From: Candidatus Omnitrophota bacterium
GTDB lineage: Bacteria > Omnitrophota > Omnitrophia > Omnitrophales > Aquincolibacteriaceae
Assembly (NCBI GenBank): GCA_020632475.1
Contig: JACKFM010000001.1
Span: 744,001-808,000 of the forward strand
Length of the DNA stretch: 64,000 bases
Direction of reading: 5' to 3'
The notes beneath the pieces are model-generated. The model saw only the letters and a program-made list of their open reading frames with translations, did not search any database and was not told where the DNA came from. Every line of letters begins with the position of its first letter. The first letter of the stretch is position 1. The position numbers and the translations under genes are program-made. Positions 48,301 through 55,044 of the stretch are shown piece by piece.

Positions 48301-48400
48301 GACGCCGCACAGTCAGGGCGGGTTTTTCATGAATGAGACGACGATTGCGTGGGTTTCAACAAACTTGCAGAATATTCAGCAGATTTTCAGATCTGCGTAA
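42392..48400 (+). CDS. Giant modular protein G3 (about 2000 residues) with Ser/Thr kinase domain
   Basis: From ATG 42392, or possibly ATG 42458, which would begin a typical signal peptide ending S-L-Y-A; neither has a clear ribosome site. The shared N-terminal domain has D-A-H (His codon 42731), A-L-E-G (Glu codon 42821) and G-G-F-H (His codon 43739). A complete Hanks-type kinase lies at about 905-1230: G-Q-G-G-Q-A-Y-V, Lys (codon 45191), H-R-D-I-K-P-A-N (45491), D-F-G (45563), G-T-P-S-F-L-A-P-E. An acidic, Ala-rich insert of about 70 residues sits between D-F-G and A-P-E. Membrane segments follow at about 1281-1320 and 1354-1378. The C-terminal half is beta-rich with a Y-G-R-N-S-A-I segment, and function is unknown. 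Linkers H-S-E-L-R-T and K-S-E-L-R-Y occur. Confidence 0.9.
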   Translation: MRGLNENFFVLREYIKKIFNRFMSNHSSVQKLIRKMTSLGLCFFLAAQQSLYAASPLPNISGPSSPSVPNVSEFIQALSPYAGISDFSLPEGMDLETVLENPAQHLLIYIEDAHGNISAQKNTAEAIRIMSETAGLEEPWIALEGTAPGEIDHSTYSQIQSGEIRKQVVEYFVEQGEFDGADLYTAIYNPKARHFGIDAPELVEQNRRSYRDYQKLSTKAETALVRLIRTTEKLKNSIYSRDLLAFDKLVSNFEANRSEFHKYLVEIYYLMRQQNLAISAYPHLEKLFGAVLPENLKRHWNKDSAGLGLANLESGEILAEIQTVVSSLWDSLLDFQEARDIYALDRTVRFYRKLLHFELSAEEYDEFVSDAQNFELSLLAGKIKRYHFLLRRFESRPQPADYDVLKNARDVVLPFYEAAHKRNQPLADHLKKLLERAPSSKLFLIAGGFHRQELVRHFGENQIPYVILTPKITEMRGQENYWRLMGAENRPISLTVLPAHAKLPKPLPLIGVSAPVIARRYFVTVSPSGEDPAPPQAGYSPVFRNRLSTSSQGLVLWEAPSVHSELRTQPNPVLVGAGDSDTSRAGILETPPINFAEIRRTIGEEQGTISAIEFFGLKINEVLQQKIDWEHLGIAEDDGEKIFPVSTLSAKLTGLLWSKAVNGINPDDFGDLLQAVMGEDNLVFRFGNFEAPFELIEENQRIVFAVDTGLLKGLEEQDSPFMPMLIYLWGFRAYFVEKVLSQSTILDLNGKLTKAEASKRDARYVGSVLMALNGKEGYRPVNAAKTPEGETSFEAFHKIREYLKDQYHFDSKASKSSSGFSTSISNLDEDVIQQAFSDSAAANATDVTVSRAPAGSRFDDRFEITVDPHVVHMLGQQSDRDSTFRVPGLPAASQPPHIPVVPGYEIIRYLGQGGQAYVYLAHDRESEKMIYAVKIYPRRALEDKSTRARIKREMLALYHLQTQSHSDDIFLKLGASKLVMLEDGSGAQIVEFVDGKDLKDWQDEGHVFTEKEIEFIAAELIRAQRIMAKIGIVHRDIKPANIMFRYDEEGNPHIKIMDFGLAYLPNDLRNSDDQHQQTVAAAGASTLDVEVAANAGDATEDEMDEVESLAAASMSRIMVSMPDGGNTVREFNTAGGVLGTPSFLAPELATGEVDAMHQPSIDLFEIGTTLYTLLTGRPPYNDRTIGKVVYRAAAGVYETPQKINARISNRLNFLTVQLMTSERALSPEHFRQNALGKEFQPLTLEQAKKTAQALKENKPLPTAPETPLTVLGRLLRLTRWVSIATLVPLTILGAVYSLPVILLAVSAAAIIFVSSYWWLPEKVNPLKRFQTFLDDDRYSVYDHEEVFKGRRRVLGTLSLAGFGAAAASVPLLNHALTSRIPWKQLWMDLGLLKEETKIVREVVEVDVTVQVARTTYEVAPGQETIDLEVLVNNEPQTVTIPVTDLIKDKKPGIHRSVAVEYKLTPDGEKTYNASITLDIKDPNIVGSFDWGLGSDIPWRDQAERPIRRLTDFSWKGSLDDFMVADEDGTGRLRLVAPDQVRVNYQADYDRIGKHDFLKREAPRDTAAYGRQRAFLNVPVLASKNTTLAMETWAQIHYIDDQRQQVLDNTVHVGLWNATTKGYAVLKVYGRNSAIYDTPPHEVDFTDHTNGVDQEIFVNVGGQTLRVVDFKLDENIGAWIKIDFIKPAAGTTMTFNGKTLEFDGETAITLINGKPVETEAVYNYHNQTTTPRERQFVTNPLPDGSTVIPVAFESGSKSSGRISFDRIQTVEGAPQISGLDPSVEFKFPAAKPKSELRYAPETAAPGNPRVSAIKSLVRPQEVAPVAVMQYDESIVALLKEMPLQTGVLLVTSSPQIYRDALQRHQDDMRIYGFRIIQSTVGFEEMNDQTAEGQAELSNLEQSARRFFGAAIGKLTFIVPDTQRRLPSFAADARTYYLRMQPERLRREPGYAAAYLLGASLLSRDARIAFGLTPHSQGGFFMNETTIAWVSTNLQNIQQIFRSA

Positions 48401-48428
48401 AAGCTGTCAACCTTGAACAGGACAGGAC

Positions 48429-48908
48429 GTGAAAAAAATACGCGACGGCTTCGACTCACTTCGAAAAATTTTTTCTCTCTCACCGAATTATTCGGCTTCC
48501 GGTCTTTACTATCTCTCGCGATGGTTTTATCTCCGTAAAATACCCCTGATGCCGTTTCTTTTTTACCGCCTTAATGCTTTTTTGAATGGTTGTGAAATTC
48601 ACTATAAGGCCGATATCGGCCCGGGCCTTGAGATTATTCATTCGCAGGCGGTGATTATCGGATCGCGTTCTAAGATCGGAACTGGGGTGCGTTTGTATTC
48701 CAGTGTTGTGCTGGGCAGCCGAAGACCGGGCGAAAAACCGCATCCTGTGATCGGAGATCATGTTGTGATCTGCAGCGGTGCCAAGGTTCTTGGCGGTGTG
48801 CATATCGGAGATTATGCGGTGATCGGTGCCAACGCGGTTGTCTTAGATGATGTTGCTCTAGGCATGACGGCCGTTGGAAACCCCGCGCGGGAGGTTGTTG
48901 CACTATGA
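48429..48908 (+). CDS. Serine acetyltransferase-like hexapeptide-repeat transferase
   Basis: A 159-residue left-handed beta-helix acyltransferase. It has the repeated hexapeptide pattern (I-G-P-G-L-E, I-G-S-R-S-K, I-G-D-H-V-V, V-L-G-G-V-H, I-G-A-N-A-V) and the terminal V-G-N-P-A-R that is typical of CysE-like and sugar O-acetyltransferases. The catalytic His is likely in I-I-H-S. GTG start at 48429. It begins 28 bases after G3 with no terminator between them and overlaps the next gene by four bases. An acetyl group donor for a surface sugar is more likely here than cysteine synthesis. Confidence 0.87.
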   Translation: MKKIRDGFDSLRKIFSLSPNYSASGLYYLSRWFYLRKIPLMPFLFYRLNAFLNGCEIHYKADIGPGLEIIHSQAVIIGSRSKIGTGVRLYSSVVLGSRRPGEKPHPVIGDHVVICSGAKVLGGVHIGDYAVIGANAVVLDDVALGMTAVGNPAREVVAL

Positions 48909-50185
48909 AGCTTGCCGTTACAGGAAGTTTCGGGTATCAGGATATCGGCGATGAGGCTATGCTGACTGCCTATCTTGATTTTTTGACCGGAAATTTGGGA
49001 TTTGACCGTAAAAATATTTTCCTTTTTAGTGATAATCCGGCTTATACATCCTGGTACCATCACCATCCTCAGGAAAATTGTTTTTCAAGCGAGATCTTGC
49101 GTGCTTCAAATTATTCTCTAGCACTGTTTAAAAGGAAGATTAAGCAATTGTTCCGTTTGTTGGGTGCCGGTCGAGATCATTGGAATCTAGAATGTGAAAC
49201 GCTTCAAGCGGCGGCTAATTGTGATGCCTTGCTTGTCACCGGTGGGGGAACCCTCAATACCCGGACCGAGCGTTGGGGGGAAAGTATCCGGCGCATGTAT
49301 GAATTGACAGGTTTTTTTTACCGCCGTAACATCCCGGTTTTTATCAGCGGACAAACAATTGGGCCGCTTGGAATCTGTAAGAAACATGATGTCATGGCTT
49401 ATGAAATTATCCGGAGAGCCGAAGTTCTTACGGCTCGCGATAACAGTTATTCGCGCCGGTATATTGAAAAATTGGGTGTTTCACCGAAGGCTTATCATGA
49501 AGTCATGGATGATGCCTATGATCTGCCGTATGCAGGAACTGTTCTTCCCCCGGAAGTTGAATTTTTTTTGGCATCAGGTCCGACCGCAGCCGTTAATGTG
49601 ACTGAATATACCGCCCGTACGCTGAAGAAACACCGCTTTATGGCGGATTTATGTGAATTCATTATCCGGCAGAAAAAAATGCAGGTAGTGCTGGTCAGCC
49701 ATGCGCCGATCGACTATGAGTGTCTGCAGGATATTTATTCGAAGATAAACCCTGATTTGAAAGAAAAAGTCCTTTTGCCCGATACCCGCCGGTGGCGTGC
49801 CGCTCAGCTCAAAAAAATGATTTCCAGGTGCGCTTTTGCTGTCGGCGGCCGTTATCACTTCATTGTTTTTTCGGCCTCGTGTGGTGTCCCGTTTGTCGGG
49901 ATGTGCGGAAACCATTATTCCTGGATTAAACAGGACGGCTTGATTCGCATTTTAGAAATGACAAATGGCAGTGTTTTAACCGAAGCGGAAACCTGGAATG
50001 CAGAACTCATCCAGTCGAAAATTATGAACTTAAAAGAGGATGAAGCGGTTTTGCCGAATAAACCTTTGACAGAAAAAACATCAAAAGATTTATTTGCCGA
50101 ATGGTTAGCCGTTAAGGGTTGGAAGGATTCTTTGCATATGTTTTTTGCTCACAAGGCGAAGGAGTCTTTGATTGAAAATGTCTAA
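48905..50185 (+). CDS. Polysaccharide pyruvyl transferase family protein
   Basis: A 426-residue protein of the CsaB/WcaK family, which transfers pyruvate from phosphoenolpyruvate to a sugar as a ketal. Motifs are G-S-F-G-Y-Q-D-I-G-D-E-A near the start, V-T-G-G-G-T-L-N-T, F-I-S-G-Q-T-I-G-P-L, and late G-G-R-Y-H-F-I-V-F-S with the conserved His. In several bacteria pyruvylated cell-wall sugars anchor surface proteins. The start ATG overlaps the upstream stop, so the genes are translationally coupled. Confidence 0.88.
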   Translation: MKLAVTGSFGYQDIGDEAMLTAYLDFLTGNLGFDRKNIFLFSDNPAYTSWYHHHPQENCFSSEILRASNYSLALFKRKIKQLFRLLGAGRDHWNLECETLQAAANCDALLVTGGGTLNTRTERWGESIRRMYELTGFFYRRNIPVFISGQTIGPLGICKKHDVMAYEIIRRAEVLTARDNSYSRRYIEKLGVSPKAYHEVMDDAYDLPYAGTVLPPEVEFFLASGPTAAVNVTEYTARTLKKHRFMADLCEFIIRQKKMQVVLVSHAPIDYECLQDIYSKINPDLKEKVLLPDTRRWRAAQLKKMISRCAFAVGGRYHFIVFSASCGVPFVGMCGNHYSWIKQDGLIRILEMTNGSVLTEAETWNAELIQSKIMNLKEDEAVLPNKPLTEKTSKDLFAEWLAVKGWKDSLHMFFAHKAKESLIENV

Positions 50186-50852
50186 GAGAGTCGTTGCATT
50201 GGTTCCGCTTAAAAAGGAAAGCAGCCGGCTTAAAAATAAAAATAGTCGAAAATTATGCGGGAAAGCGTTATGCACGTATTTGTTTGAAACGCTGAAACAG
50301 GTCCGGGGTATCGATCAGATCTATGCCTTTTCAAACGGAGCATGGATCAAACCGTATTTACCCAAAGGGATTATTCATTTAGAACGCGACAAATGTTTTG
50401 ACGCGGCAAATGTTAAAGGGGATGCGATTTACCGGTCTTTTATCCGTAAAGTGCCTGCGGATATTTACGTGCTTGCCCACGTAACATCTCCGTTTTTGCG
50501 GGCTCAGACGATTGAACGGTCATTAAGAAAAGTCATGTCGGGTAAGTATGATTCGGCCATGAGCGTCCGTTCGTTAAAGACCTTTGCCTGGTTTAAAAAC
50601 AAACCGTTGAATTATCGCTTAAATGACGTTCCGAGAACACAGAATCTGGAAGAAATTTTAATCGAGACCAGCGGTTTTTATATGTTCAAACGTGATTTAA
50701 TGGAAAGTCAGAAAAGACGTGCGGGAAGGAAAATCTTTTTTCAAAAGACAGGCCTTGTCGAAGGTCTTGACATTGATACGGCCGAAGATTTTGAGGCCGC
50801 CGAAGCGCTGTTAACGCTTTCAAAATCGAAAAAACAAAAGAGAAGGCGATGA
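50172..50852 (+). CDS. Acylneuraminate cytidylyltransferase-like CMP-sugar synthetase
   Basis: A 226-residue nucleotidyltransferase. The N-terminal A-L-V-P-L-K-K-E-S-S-R-L-K-N-K-N is the CTP-binding signature of CMP-Neu5Ac/CMP-KDO synthetases; L-A-H-V-T-S-P-F and D-I-D-T-A-E-D-F bind sugar and metal. It would activate a nonulosonic acid such as a sialic or pseudaminic acid with CMP. TTG 50172 has AAGGAG at a normal distance; ATG 50178 is 13 bases from it and also possible. It overlaps the previous gene, supporting one operon. Confidence 0.85.
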   Translation: MKMSKRVVALVPLKKESSRLKNKNSRKLCGKALCTYLFETLKQVRGIDQIYAFSNGAWIKPYLPKGIIHLERDKCFDAANVKGDAIYRSFIRKVPADIYVLAHVTSPFLRAQTIERSLRKVMSGKYDSAMSVRSLKTFAWFKNKPLNYRLNDVPRTQNLEEILIETSGFYMFKRDLMESQKRRAGRKIFFQKTGLVEGLDIDTAEDFEAAEALLTLSKSKKQKRRR

Positions 50853-51706
50853 GAAATTTTTACGGAAAAAAATTTTTAAGAGAAATTTATACTCGATACC
50901 GATCTGTTCCGGGATGGATGGCTTATCAACGGATCGATCGCGAGGCCTTAAAGGAAAAACACAATCTTTATGCCGGAGCACGTTGCTTTATTGTCGCCAA
51001 CGGAGCTTCGCTGCGCCGCCAGGATTTATCTTTTTTGAGAAACGAATACGTTTTTGCAATGAATTGGTTTGTTCTGCATCCTGAATTTAATTCTATGCGG
51101 AAATTATTTTTTTGTATGGGGGATAAACGGTTTTGGACGCCCTCGGGCCTTCTCCCCGGAATTAGCGAAAGACTTCAGGCGCATCCCGGATTGATCTGTC
51201 TTTTTGACCACACCCTTTGTCCGGCTGCCGAAAAAGACCGATTACGGCATCCGGTTCATTATGTGTGGATTAATACAAACCGCTCGGTTTGGGCAGGGCA
51301 ATTTCAAAGCGATATTACACGTGAACTTTGCTGGGGCTGGTCGACGGTCGTGGATATATGTCTCCCGGCAGCCTTTTATATGGGGTTTAAAAATATTTAT
51401 TTGCTCGGATGCGATTGCGATTACAGGCTGGATCGTGCGGATGATTTTTCGCAAAGTTATTTTTACTCCATCGATAAACTGCCTGAAGATGACCGCAGGC
51501 GTCTTCAGGAACAAAAAAACTCTCCTGAGCAGTATAACCAGACAGGAATTCTCCCCAAAAGTTATCAAACCGTTAAAGATTATTTTGAACAACACGGGCG
51601 CAAGATCTATAACGCCGGGGCAGGGGGCTCACTGGATGTTTTTAAAAGAGTGAACTACGAAGGTCTTTTTAGCGGAGATAGAGAATCGCAATATACCGCT
51701 GTTTAG
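50849..51706 (+). CDS. MptE/Maf-like (DUF115-type) glycosyltransferase candidate
   Basis: A 285-residue protein with F-I-V-A-N-G-A-S-L-R-R-Q-D near residue 45 and N-I-Y-L-L-G-C-D-C-D-Y near 190, the pattern of MptE-like/motility accessory factor proteins. Members of that family add nonulosonic acids to flagellin or other surface proteins, which suits the CMP-sugar synthetase encoded just before (ATGA overlap). A role in adding a CMP-activated acidic sugar to a surface glycan or to one of the giant proteins is inference. It is the last gene of the 48.4-51.7 kb operon. Confidence 0.75.
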   Translation: MRNFYGKKFLREIYTRYRSVPGWMAYQRIDREALKEKHNLYAGARCFIVANGASLRRQDLSFLRNEYVFAMNWFVLHPEFNSMRKLFFCMGDKRFWTPSGLLPGISERLQAHPGLICLFDHTLCPAAEKDRLRHPVHYVWINTNRSVWAGQFQSDITRELCWGWSTVVDICLPAAFYMGFKNIYLLGCDCDYRLDRADDFSQSYFYSIDKLPEDDRRRLQEQKNSPEQYNQTGILPKSYQTVKDYFEQHGRKIYNAGAGGSLDVFKRVNYEGLFSGDRESQYTAV

Positions 51707-51838
51707 GCTGATGTGCTGTCAGCCGAAATGACACGTTCCAAGCACTAAAGCCTTTTTTTAAAGCCGAAAATTTGAAGGTTGTTTTGTAGAGCCTTTTTCA
51801 TTATTATACATAGCTCTGTTGGACATAGTTCTAAGTCC

Positions 51839-51921
51839 TAAGTTGTAAGTTTTAAAACTCAATTGACCCAAAAGCTTTTGCTCTCTTGATTGAGCGCTTA
51901 TCGCTTAAAACTTATCACTTA
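51839..51921 (+). repeat. Imperfect inverted repeat before the tRNA genes
   Basis: The 17-base arm at 51839-51855 (taagttgtaagttttaa) pairs with 51905-51921 at 15 of 17 positions, followed by a T run just before tRNA-Ala. It may terminate the glycan operon. The bases 51707-51838 show no other feature. Confidence 0.5.
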
Positions 51922-51933
51922 TAACTTTTTTAT

Positions 51934-52006
51934 GGGCCGATAGCTCAGCTGGGAGAGCGCCACAATGGCATTGTGGAGGTCAGGGGTTCGATCCCCCTTC
52001 GGTCCA
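51934..52006 (+). tRNA. tRNA-Ala (GGC anticodon)
   Basis: The full cloverleaf is visible over 73 bases: acceptor gggccga/tcggtcc, D stem gctc/gagc, anticodon stem ccaca/tgtgg with loop atggcat, T stem agggg/cccct, discriminator A. The anticodon GGC reads GCC/GCU alanine codons, and the unusual A32-U38 pair is typical of this isoacceptor. CCA is not encoded. Confidence 0.97.
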
Positions 52007-52013
52007 CATTTAT

Positions 52014-52133
52014 CTTAGCTTGTGTCGTTTACAAGCTTAGATAAATGGGTCCTGAAGCGTTTTGAAAAAACGCGAAGGGCACCAAGCATGATCCCTTAGC
52101 TTGTGTCGTTTACAAGCTTAGATAAATGGGTCC
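52014..52133 (+). repeat. 39-bp direct repeat carrying a hairpin, two copies
   Basis: An identical 39-base sequence occurs at 52014-52052 and 52095-52133. In the first copy it forms most of a 16-base stem (52008-52023 with 52031-52046, one mismatch) with a gtcgttt loop. The copies lie between tRNA-Ala and tRNA-Leu, each followed by a similar agaagc/tgaagc segment. They could be processing signals, terminators or remains of a mobile element. Confidence 0.8.
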
Positions 52134-52177
52134 AGAAGCATTTTCGAAGAATAAAAAATTAACAGTAATGCCTTCAC

Positions 52178-52261
52178 GCTGGGGTGGCGGAACTGGCAGA
52201 CGCGCCGGACTCAAAATCCGGTGGCCGCAAGGCCGTGAGGGTTCGACTCCCTCCCTCAGTA
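52178..52261 (+). tRNA. tRNA-Leu (CAA anticodon)
   Basis: A class II tRNA of 84 bases. Acceptor gctgggg pairs with cctcagt (two G-U pairs), anticodon stem ccgga/tccgg has loop ctcaaaa, a long variable arm tggccgcaaggccgt follows, and the T stem is gaggg/ccctc with ttcgact. CAA reads UUG leucine codons. CCA is not encoded here. The next gene but one feature is leuS. Confidence 0.95.
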
Positions 52262-52482
52262 TATTTCATTAAAAGTAAAAAGATTTTATATCATTCCGCC
52301 CAAAAGAGGGAGTCGAAGGGAGCTGTTGAGCCCTTTGATTTACGGAGGCGCGACAAGGCGGAGCGCCGACATCTTTCGAAGCAGCGGGTGGCCGACCGGA
52401 AGCCGAATAATTTTTACAGGACGTAGTGAAGTAAAAATTCATCTTATGAGGCTGAAGGCGCCGACTCCCTCCCTCAGTACCA
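52244..52482 (+). repeat. Duplicated tRNA-Leu 3' end around a structured insert
   Basis: The last 18 bases of tRNA-Leu (52244-52261) are repeated exactly at 52462-52479, where they are followed by CCA (52480-52482), unlike the gene itself. An inverted copy of ten of these bases, gagggagtcg, is at 52306-52315, and could pair with 52462-52471 to enclose hairpins at about 52315-52335, 52346-52366 and 52405-52440. It resembles an att-site duplication or a tRNA-like leader before leuS. No gene is seen in 52262-52509. Confidence 0.65.
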
Positions 52483-52509
52483 TACATATACAATTCCAAT
52501 ACTCTTATT

Positions 52510-55008
52510 ATGGCCAGCGGAATCAAAGCATTTCCTTATGACGAGATGGAAGCCAGATGGCAGGCCTACTGGCAGGAGCATGAGACTTTTCGTGCGCCTG
52601 ATCCCGGCCAGCAGGGCAGCGACAAACCCAAGTTTTATATTCTGGACATGTTCCCTTATCCTTCGGGGTCCGGCCTGCATGTGGGGCATCTGGAAGGCTA
52701 TACCGCCACCGATATTATTGCCCGCTATAAAAGAATGAAGGGGTTTAATGTGCTGCATCCCATGGGCTGGGATGCTTTTGGTCTTCCTGCCGAACAGCAC
52801 GCGATTGAAACCGGAACCCATCCCCGTATTACCACCGAACGCAACACCCAGAATTTTAAGCGGCAGATCCAGCAACTGGGTTTCAGCTATGACTGGTCGC
52901 GCGAAATCAATACGACGCATCCCGATTATTACCGCTGGACGCAGTGGATTTTCAGCAAACTCTATGAAAATGAAAAAGGTCTGGCCTATGAAGCCAATGT
53001 TCCTGTGAACTGGTGTCCGGCACTGGGGACGGTACTGGCCAATGAAGAAATCATCGATGGCAAAAGTGAGCGTGGGGGACATCCGGTCATTCGCAAACCC
53101 ATGCGGCAGTGGGTGCTTAAAATCACGGCCTATGCCGAACGGCTGATTGATGACCTGGAACTTCTGGATTGGCCTGAACCGGTTAAGGAAATGCAGCGTA
53201 ACTGGATTGGTAAGTCCACCGGCGCTGAAGTGGATTTTCAGGTAGACGGCCACGAAGGCGAAAAAATCCGGGTTTATACCACAAGGCCTGATACCTTATT
53301 TGGGGCGACCTATATGGTTGTTGCACCTGAACACCCTTTAATAAGACGATTACTTAAGGTAGGGGATGAAAAATTTATAGAAGTCGGACAATATGTGCAG
53401 GATGCATCACGCAAATCCGACCTGGACCGTACCGAACTGGCCAAGGAAAAAACAGGGGTGTTTACCGGTGCCTATGCCATTAATCCCGTCAATCAAAAGA
53501 AAATTCCGATTTGGATTGCCGATTACGTTTTAGTCAGCTATGGAACCGGTGCGATTATGGCGGTGCCTGCGCATGATGAGCGCGATTTTGAATTTGCAAC
53601 GAAATTTGGATTGGATGTGATTGAGGTTGTAACGGTACCGGGTACACCCAGCCACAATGTACCCGGTACCATTCAAGCAGCCTTTACTGGTATCGGCACC
53701 TGCTGCAACTCCACCACACCCGACAAATCCTTTTCGATTGACGGGATGCCGAGTGATGAAGCCAAAGAAAAAATCACCGCCTGGCTTGAAGAAAAGGGGC
53801 TGGGACAAAAATCTGTGCAGTACAAATTACGCGACTGGCTTTTCAGCCGCCAGCGTTATTGGGGAGAGCCGTTTCCGATTATTCACGTTGAGGGAAAACC
53901 AAAATTACTTCCAGAATCAGAGCTTCCTGTTTTATTACCGGAAGTTGAGCGGTATCACCCGACGGGCTCGGGCGAAGGGCCGTTGGGTGCCATTAATGAA
54001 TGGGTCCATACCAAAGATCCTGAAACCGGTAAAGAAGCCCTGCGAGAAACCAATACCATGCCGCAGTGGGCCGGATCGTGCTGGTATTACCTGCGTTATA
54101 TTGATCCCAAAAATGACAAAGCATTGATTGATGCTCAAAAAGAAAAATATTGGATGAATGTCGATCTTTATGTCGGCGGTGCCGAGCACACGGTGCTGCA
54201 TCTTCTGTATGCCAGGTTCTGGCATAAAGTCCTTTTTGATTTGGGCGTGGTTTCGACGCCGGAGCCTTTTCAGAGATTGATTAATCAGGGAATGATTTTA
54301 GGCGAGGACAATCAGAAGATGTCCAAGTCACGCGGAAACGTAGTCAATCCCGACGAGATTATCGAGCGTTACGGAGCTGACAGCATCCGGCTTTATGAAA
54401 TGTTTATGGGGCCGCTTGAAATGACCAAGCCCTGGTCCACGAAGGCCGTCGACGGAGTTTATCGGTTTTTGGCGCGTGTCTGGAAACTTTTTATTCAGGA
54501 CGGAAAATTAGCTTCTAATATTATGGATCGCGAGCCGACGCCTGCCGAATTGAAAAGTCTGCATCGCGCGATTAAAAAAGTCTCCGAAGATATTGAGAAT
54601 ATCCGTCTGAATACGGCCATCTCCGCCCTAATGATTTTCCTCAACGAAACACTTAAGGAAAGCGACCACTCCAAGCCGATTCTGGAAGCCTTTGTCTTGC
54701 TGCTGGCCCCCTTTGCACCGCATATGGCCGAAGAGCTTTGGGCCCATTTGGGACATGGCGAAACATTGACTTATGAAAAATGGCCCGAATACGACGAAAA
54801 ATATTTAATTGAAGAAGAAATTGAAATAGCCGTATTAATAGGAGGTAAGGTTCGTCACAAAATGCTTGTCTCCAAAGAAGCCGGCAAGGACGAGCTTGAA
54901 AAACTCGCGTTGGGAATCCCTGAAGTCACCAAGTGGATTGAAGGAAAGCCCATCAAGCAGGTCATTGTCGTTCCCGGGCGTATTATCAATATTGTCCCCG
55001 GGAAATAA
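52510..55008 (+). CDS. leuS: Leucyl-tRNA synthetase
   Basis: An 832-residue class Ia synthetase. H-V-G-H-L-E-G-Y is the HIGH motif and K-M-S-K-S the ATP-binding loop; the zinc-like and editing (CP1) segments lie between, with T-R-P-D-T-L-F-G-A-T-Y being the threonine-rich editing site. The protein charges tRNA-Leu, one gene of which lies 249 bases upstream. No ribosome site is seen before ATG 52510 despite a short AT-rich leader; the structured region upstream may control its translation. The length is normal for bacterial LeuS. Confidence 0.97.
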   Translation: MASGIKAFPYDEMEARWQAYWQEHETFRAPDPGQQGSDKPKFYILDMFPYPSGSGLHVGHLEGYTATDIIARYKRMKGFNVLHPMGWDAFGLPAEQHAIETGTHPRITTERNTQNFKRQIQQLGFSYDWSREINTTHPDYYRWTQWIFSKLYENEKGLAYEANVPVNWCPALGTVLANEEIIDGKSERGGHPVIRKPMRQWVLKITAYAERLIDDLELLDWPEPVKEMQRNWIGKSTGAEVDFQVDGHEGEKIRVYTTRPDTLFGATYMVVAPEHPLIRRLLKVGDEKFIEVGQYVQDASRKSDLDRTELAKEKTGVFTGAYAINPVNQKKIPIWIADYVLVSYGTGAIMAVPAHDERDFEFATKFGLDVIEVVTVPGTPSHNVPGTIQAAFTGIGTCCNSTTPDKSFSIDGMPSDEAKEKITAWLEEKGLGQKSVQYKLRDWLFSRQRYWGEPFPIIHVEGKPKLLPESELPVLLPEVERYHPTGSGEGPLGAINEWVHTKDPETGKEALRETNTMPQWAGSCWYYLRYIDPKNDKALIDAQKEKYWMNVDLYVGGAEHTVLHLLYARFWHKVLFDLGVVSTPEPFQRLINQGMILGEDNQKMSKSRGNVVNPDEIIERYGADSIRLYEMFMGPLEMTKPWSTKAVDGVYRFLARVWKLFIQDGKLASNIMDREPTPAELKSLHRAIKKVSEDIENIRLNTAISALMIFLNETLKESDHSKPILEAFVLLLAPFAPHMAEELWAHLGHGETLTYEKWPEYDEKYLIEEEIEIAVLIGGKVRHKMLVSKEAGKDELEKLALGIPEVTKWIEGKPIKQVIVVPGRIINIVPGK

Positions 55009-55044
55009 CCCCACAGTCCGCAGGACATCGCAGGGGAAGATCGA

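Noticed and set aside
51934..52482. Complete integrated phage or island at the tRNA genes
   Set aside because: No integrase or cargo gene lies between the repeats, which are only 218 bases apart.
52262..52509. T-box riboswitch before leuS
   Set aside because: The conserved T-box sequence and a terminator/antiterminator pair are not visible; the structure present copies the tRNA end instead.
52474..53253. A 259-codon open frame on the minus strand
   Set aside because: It is antisense to the start of leuS, including its HIGH motif, and carries no known domain.
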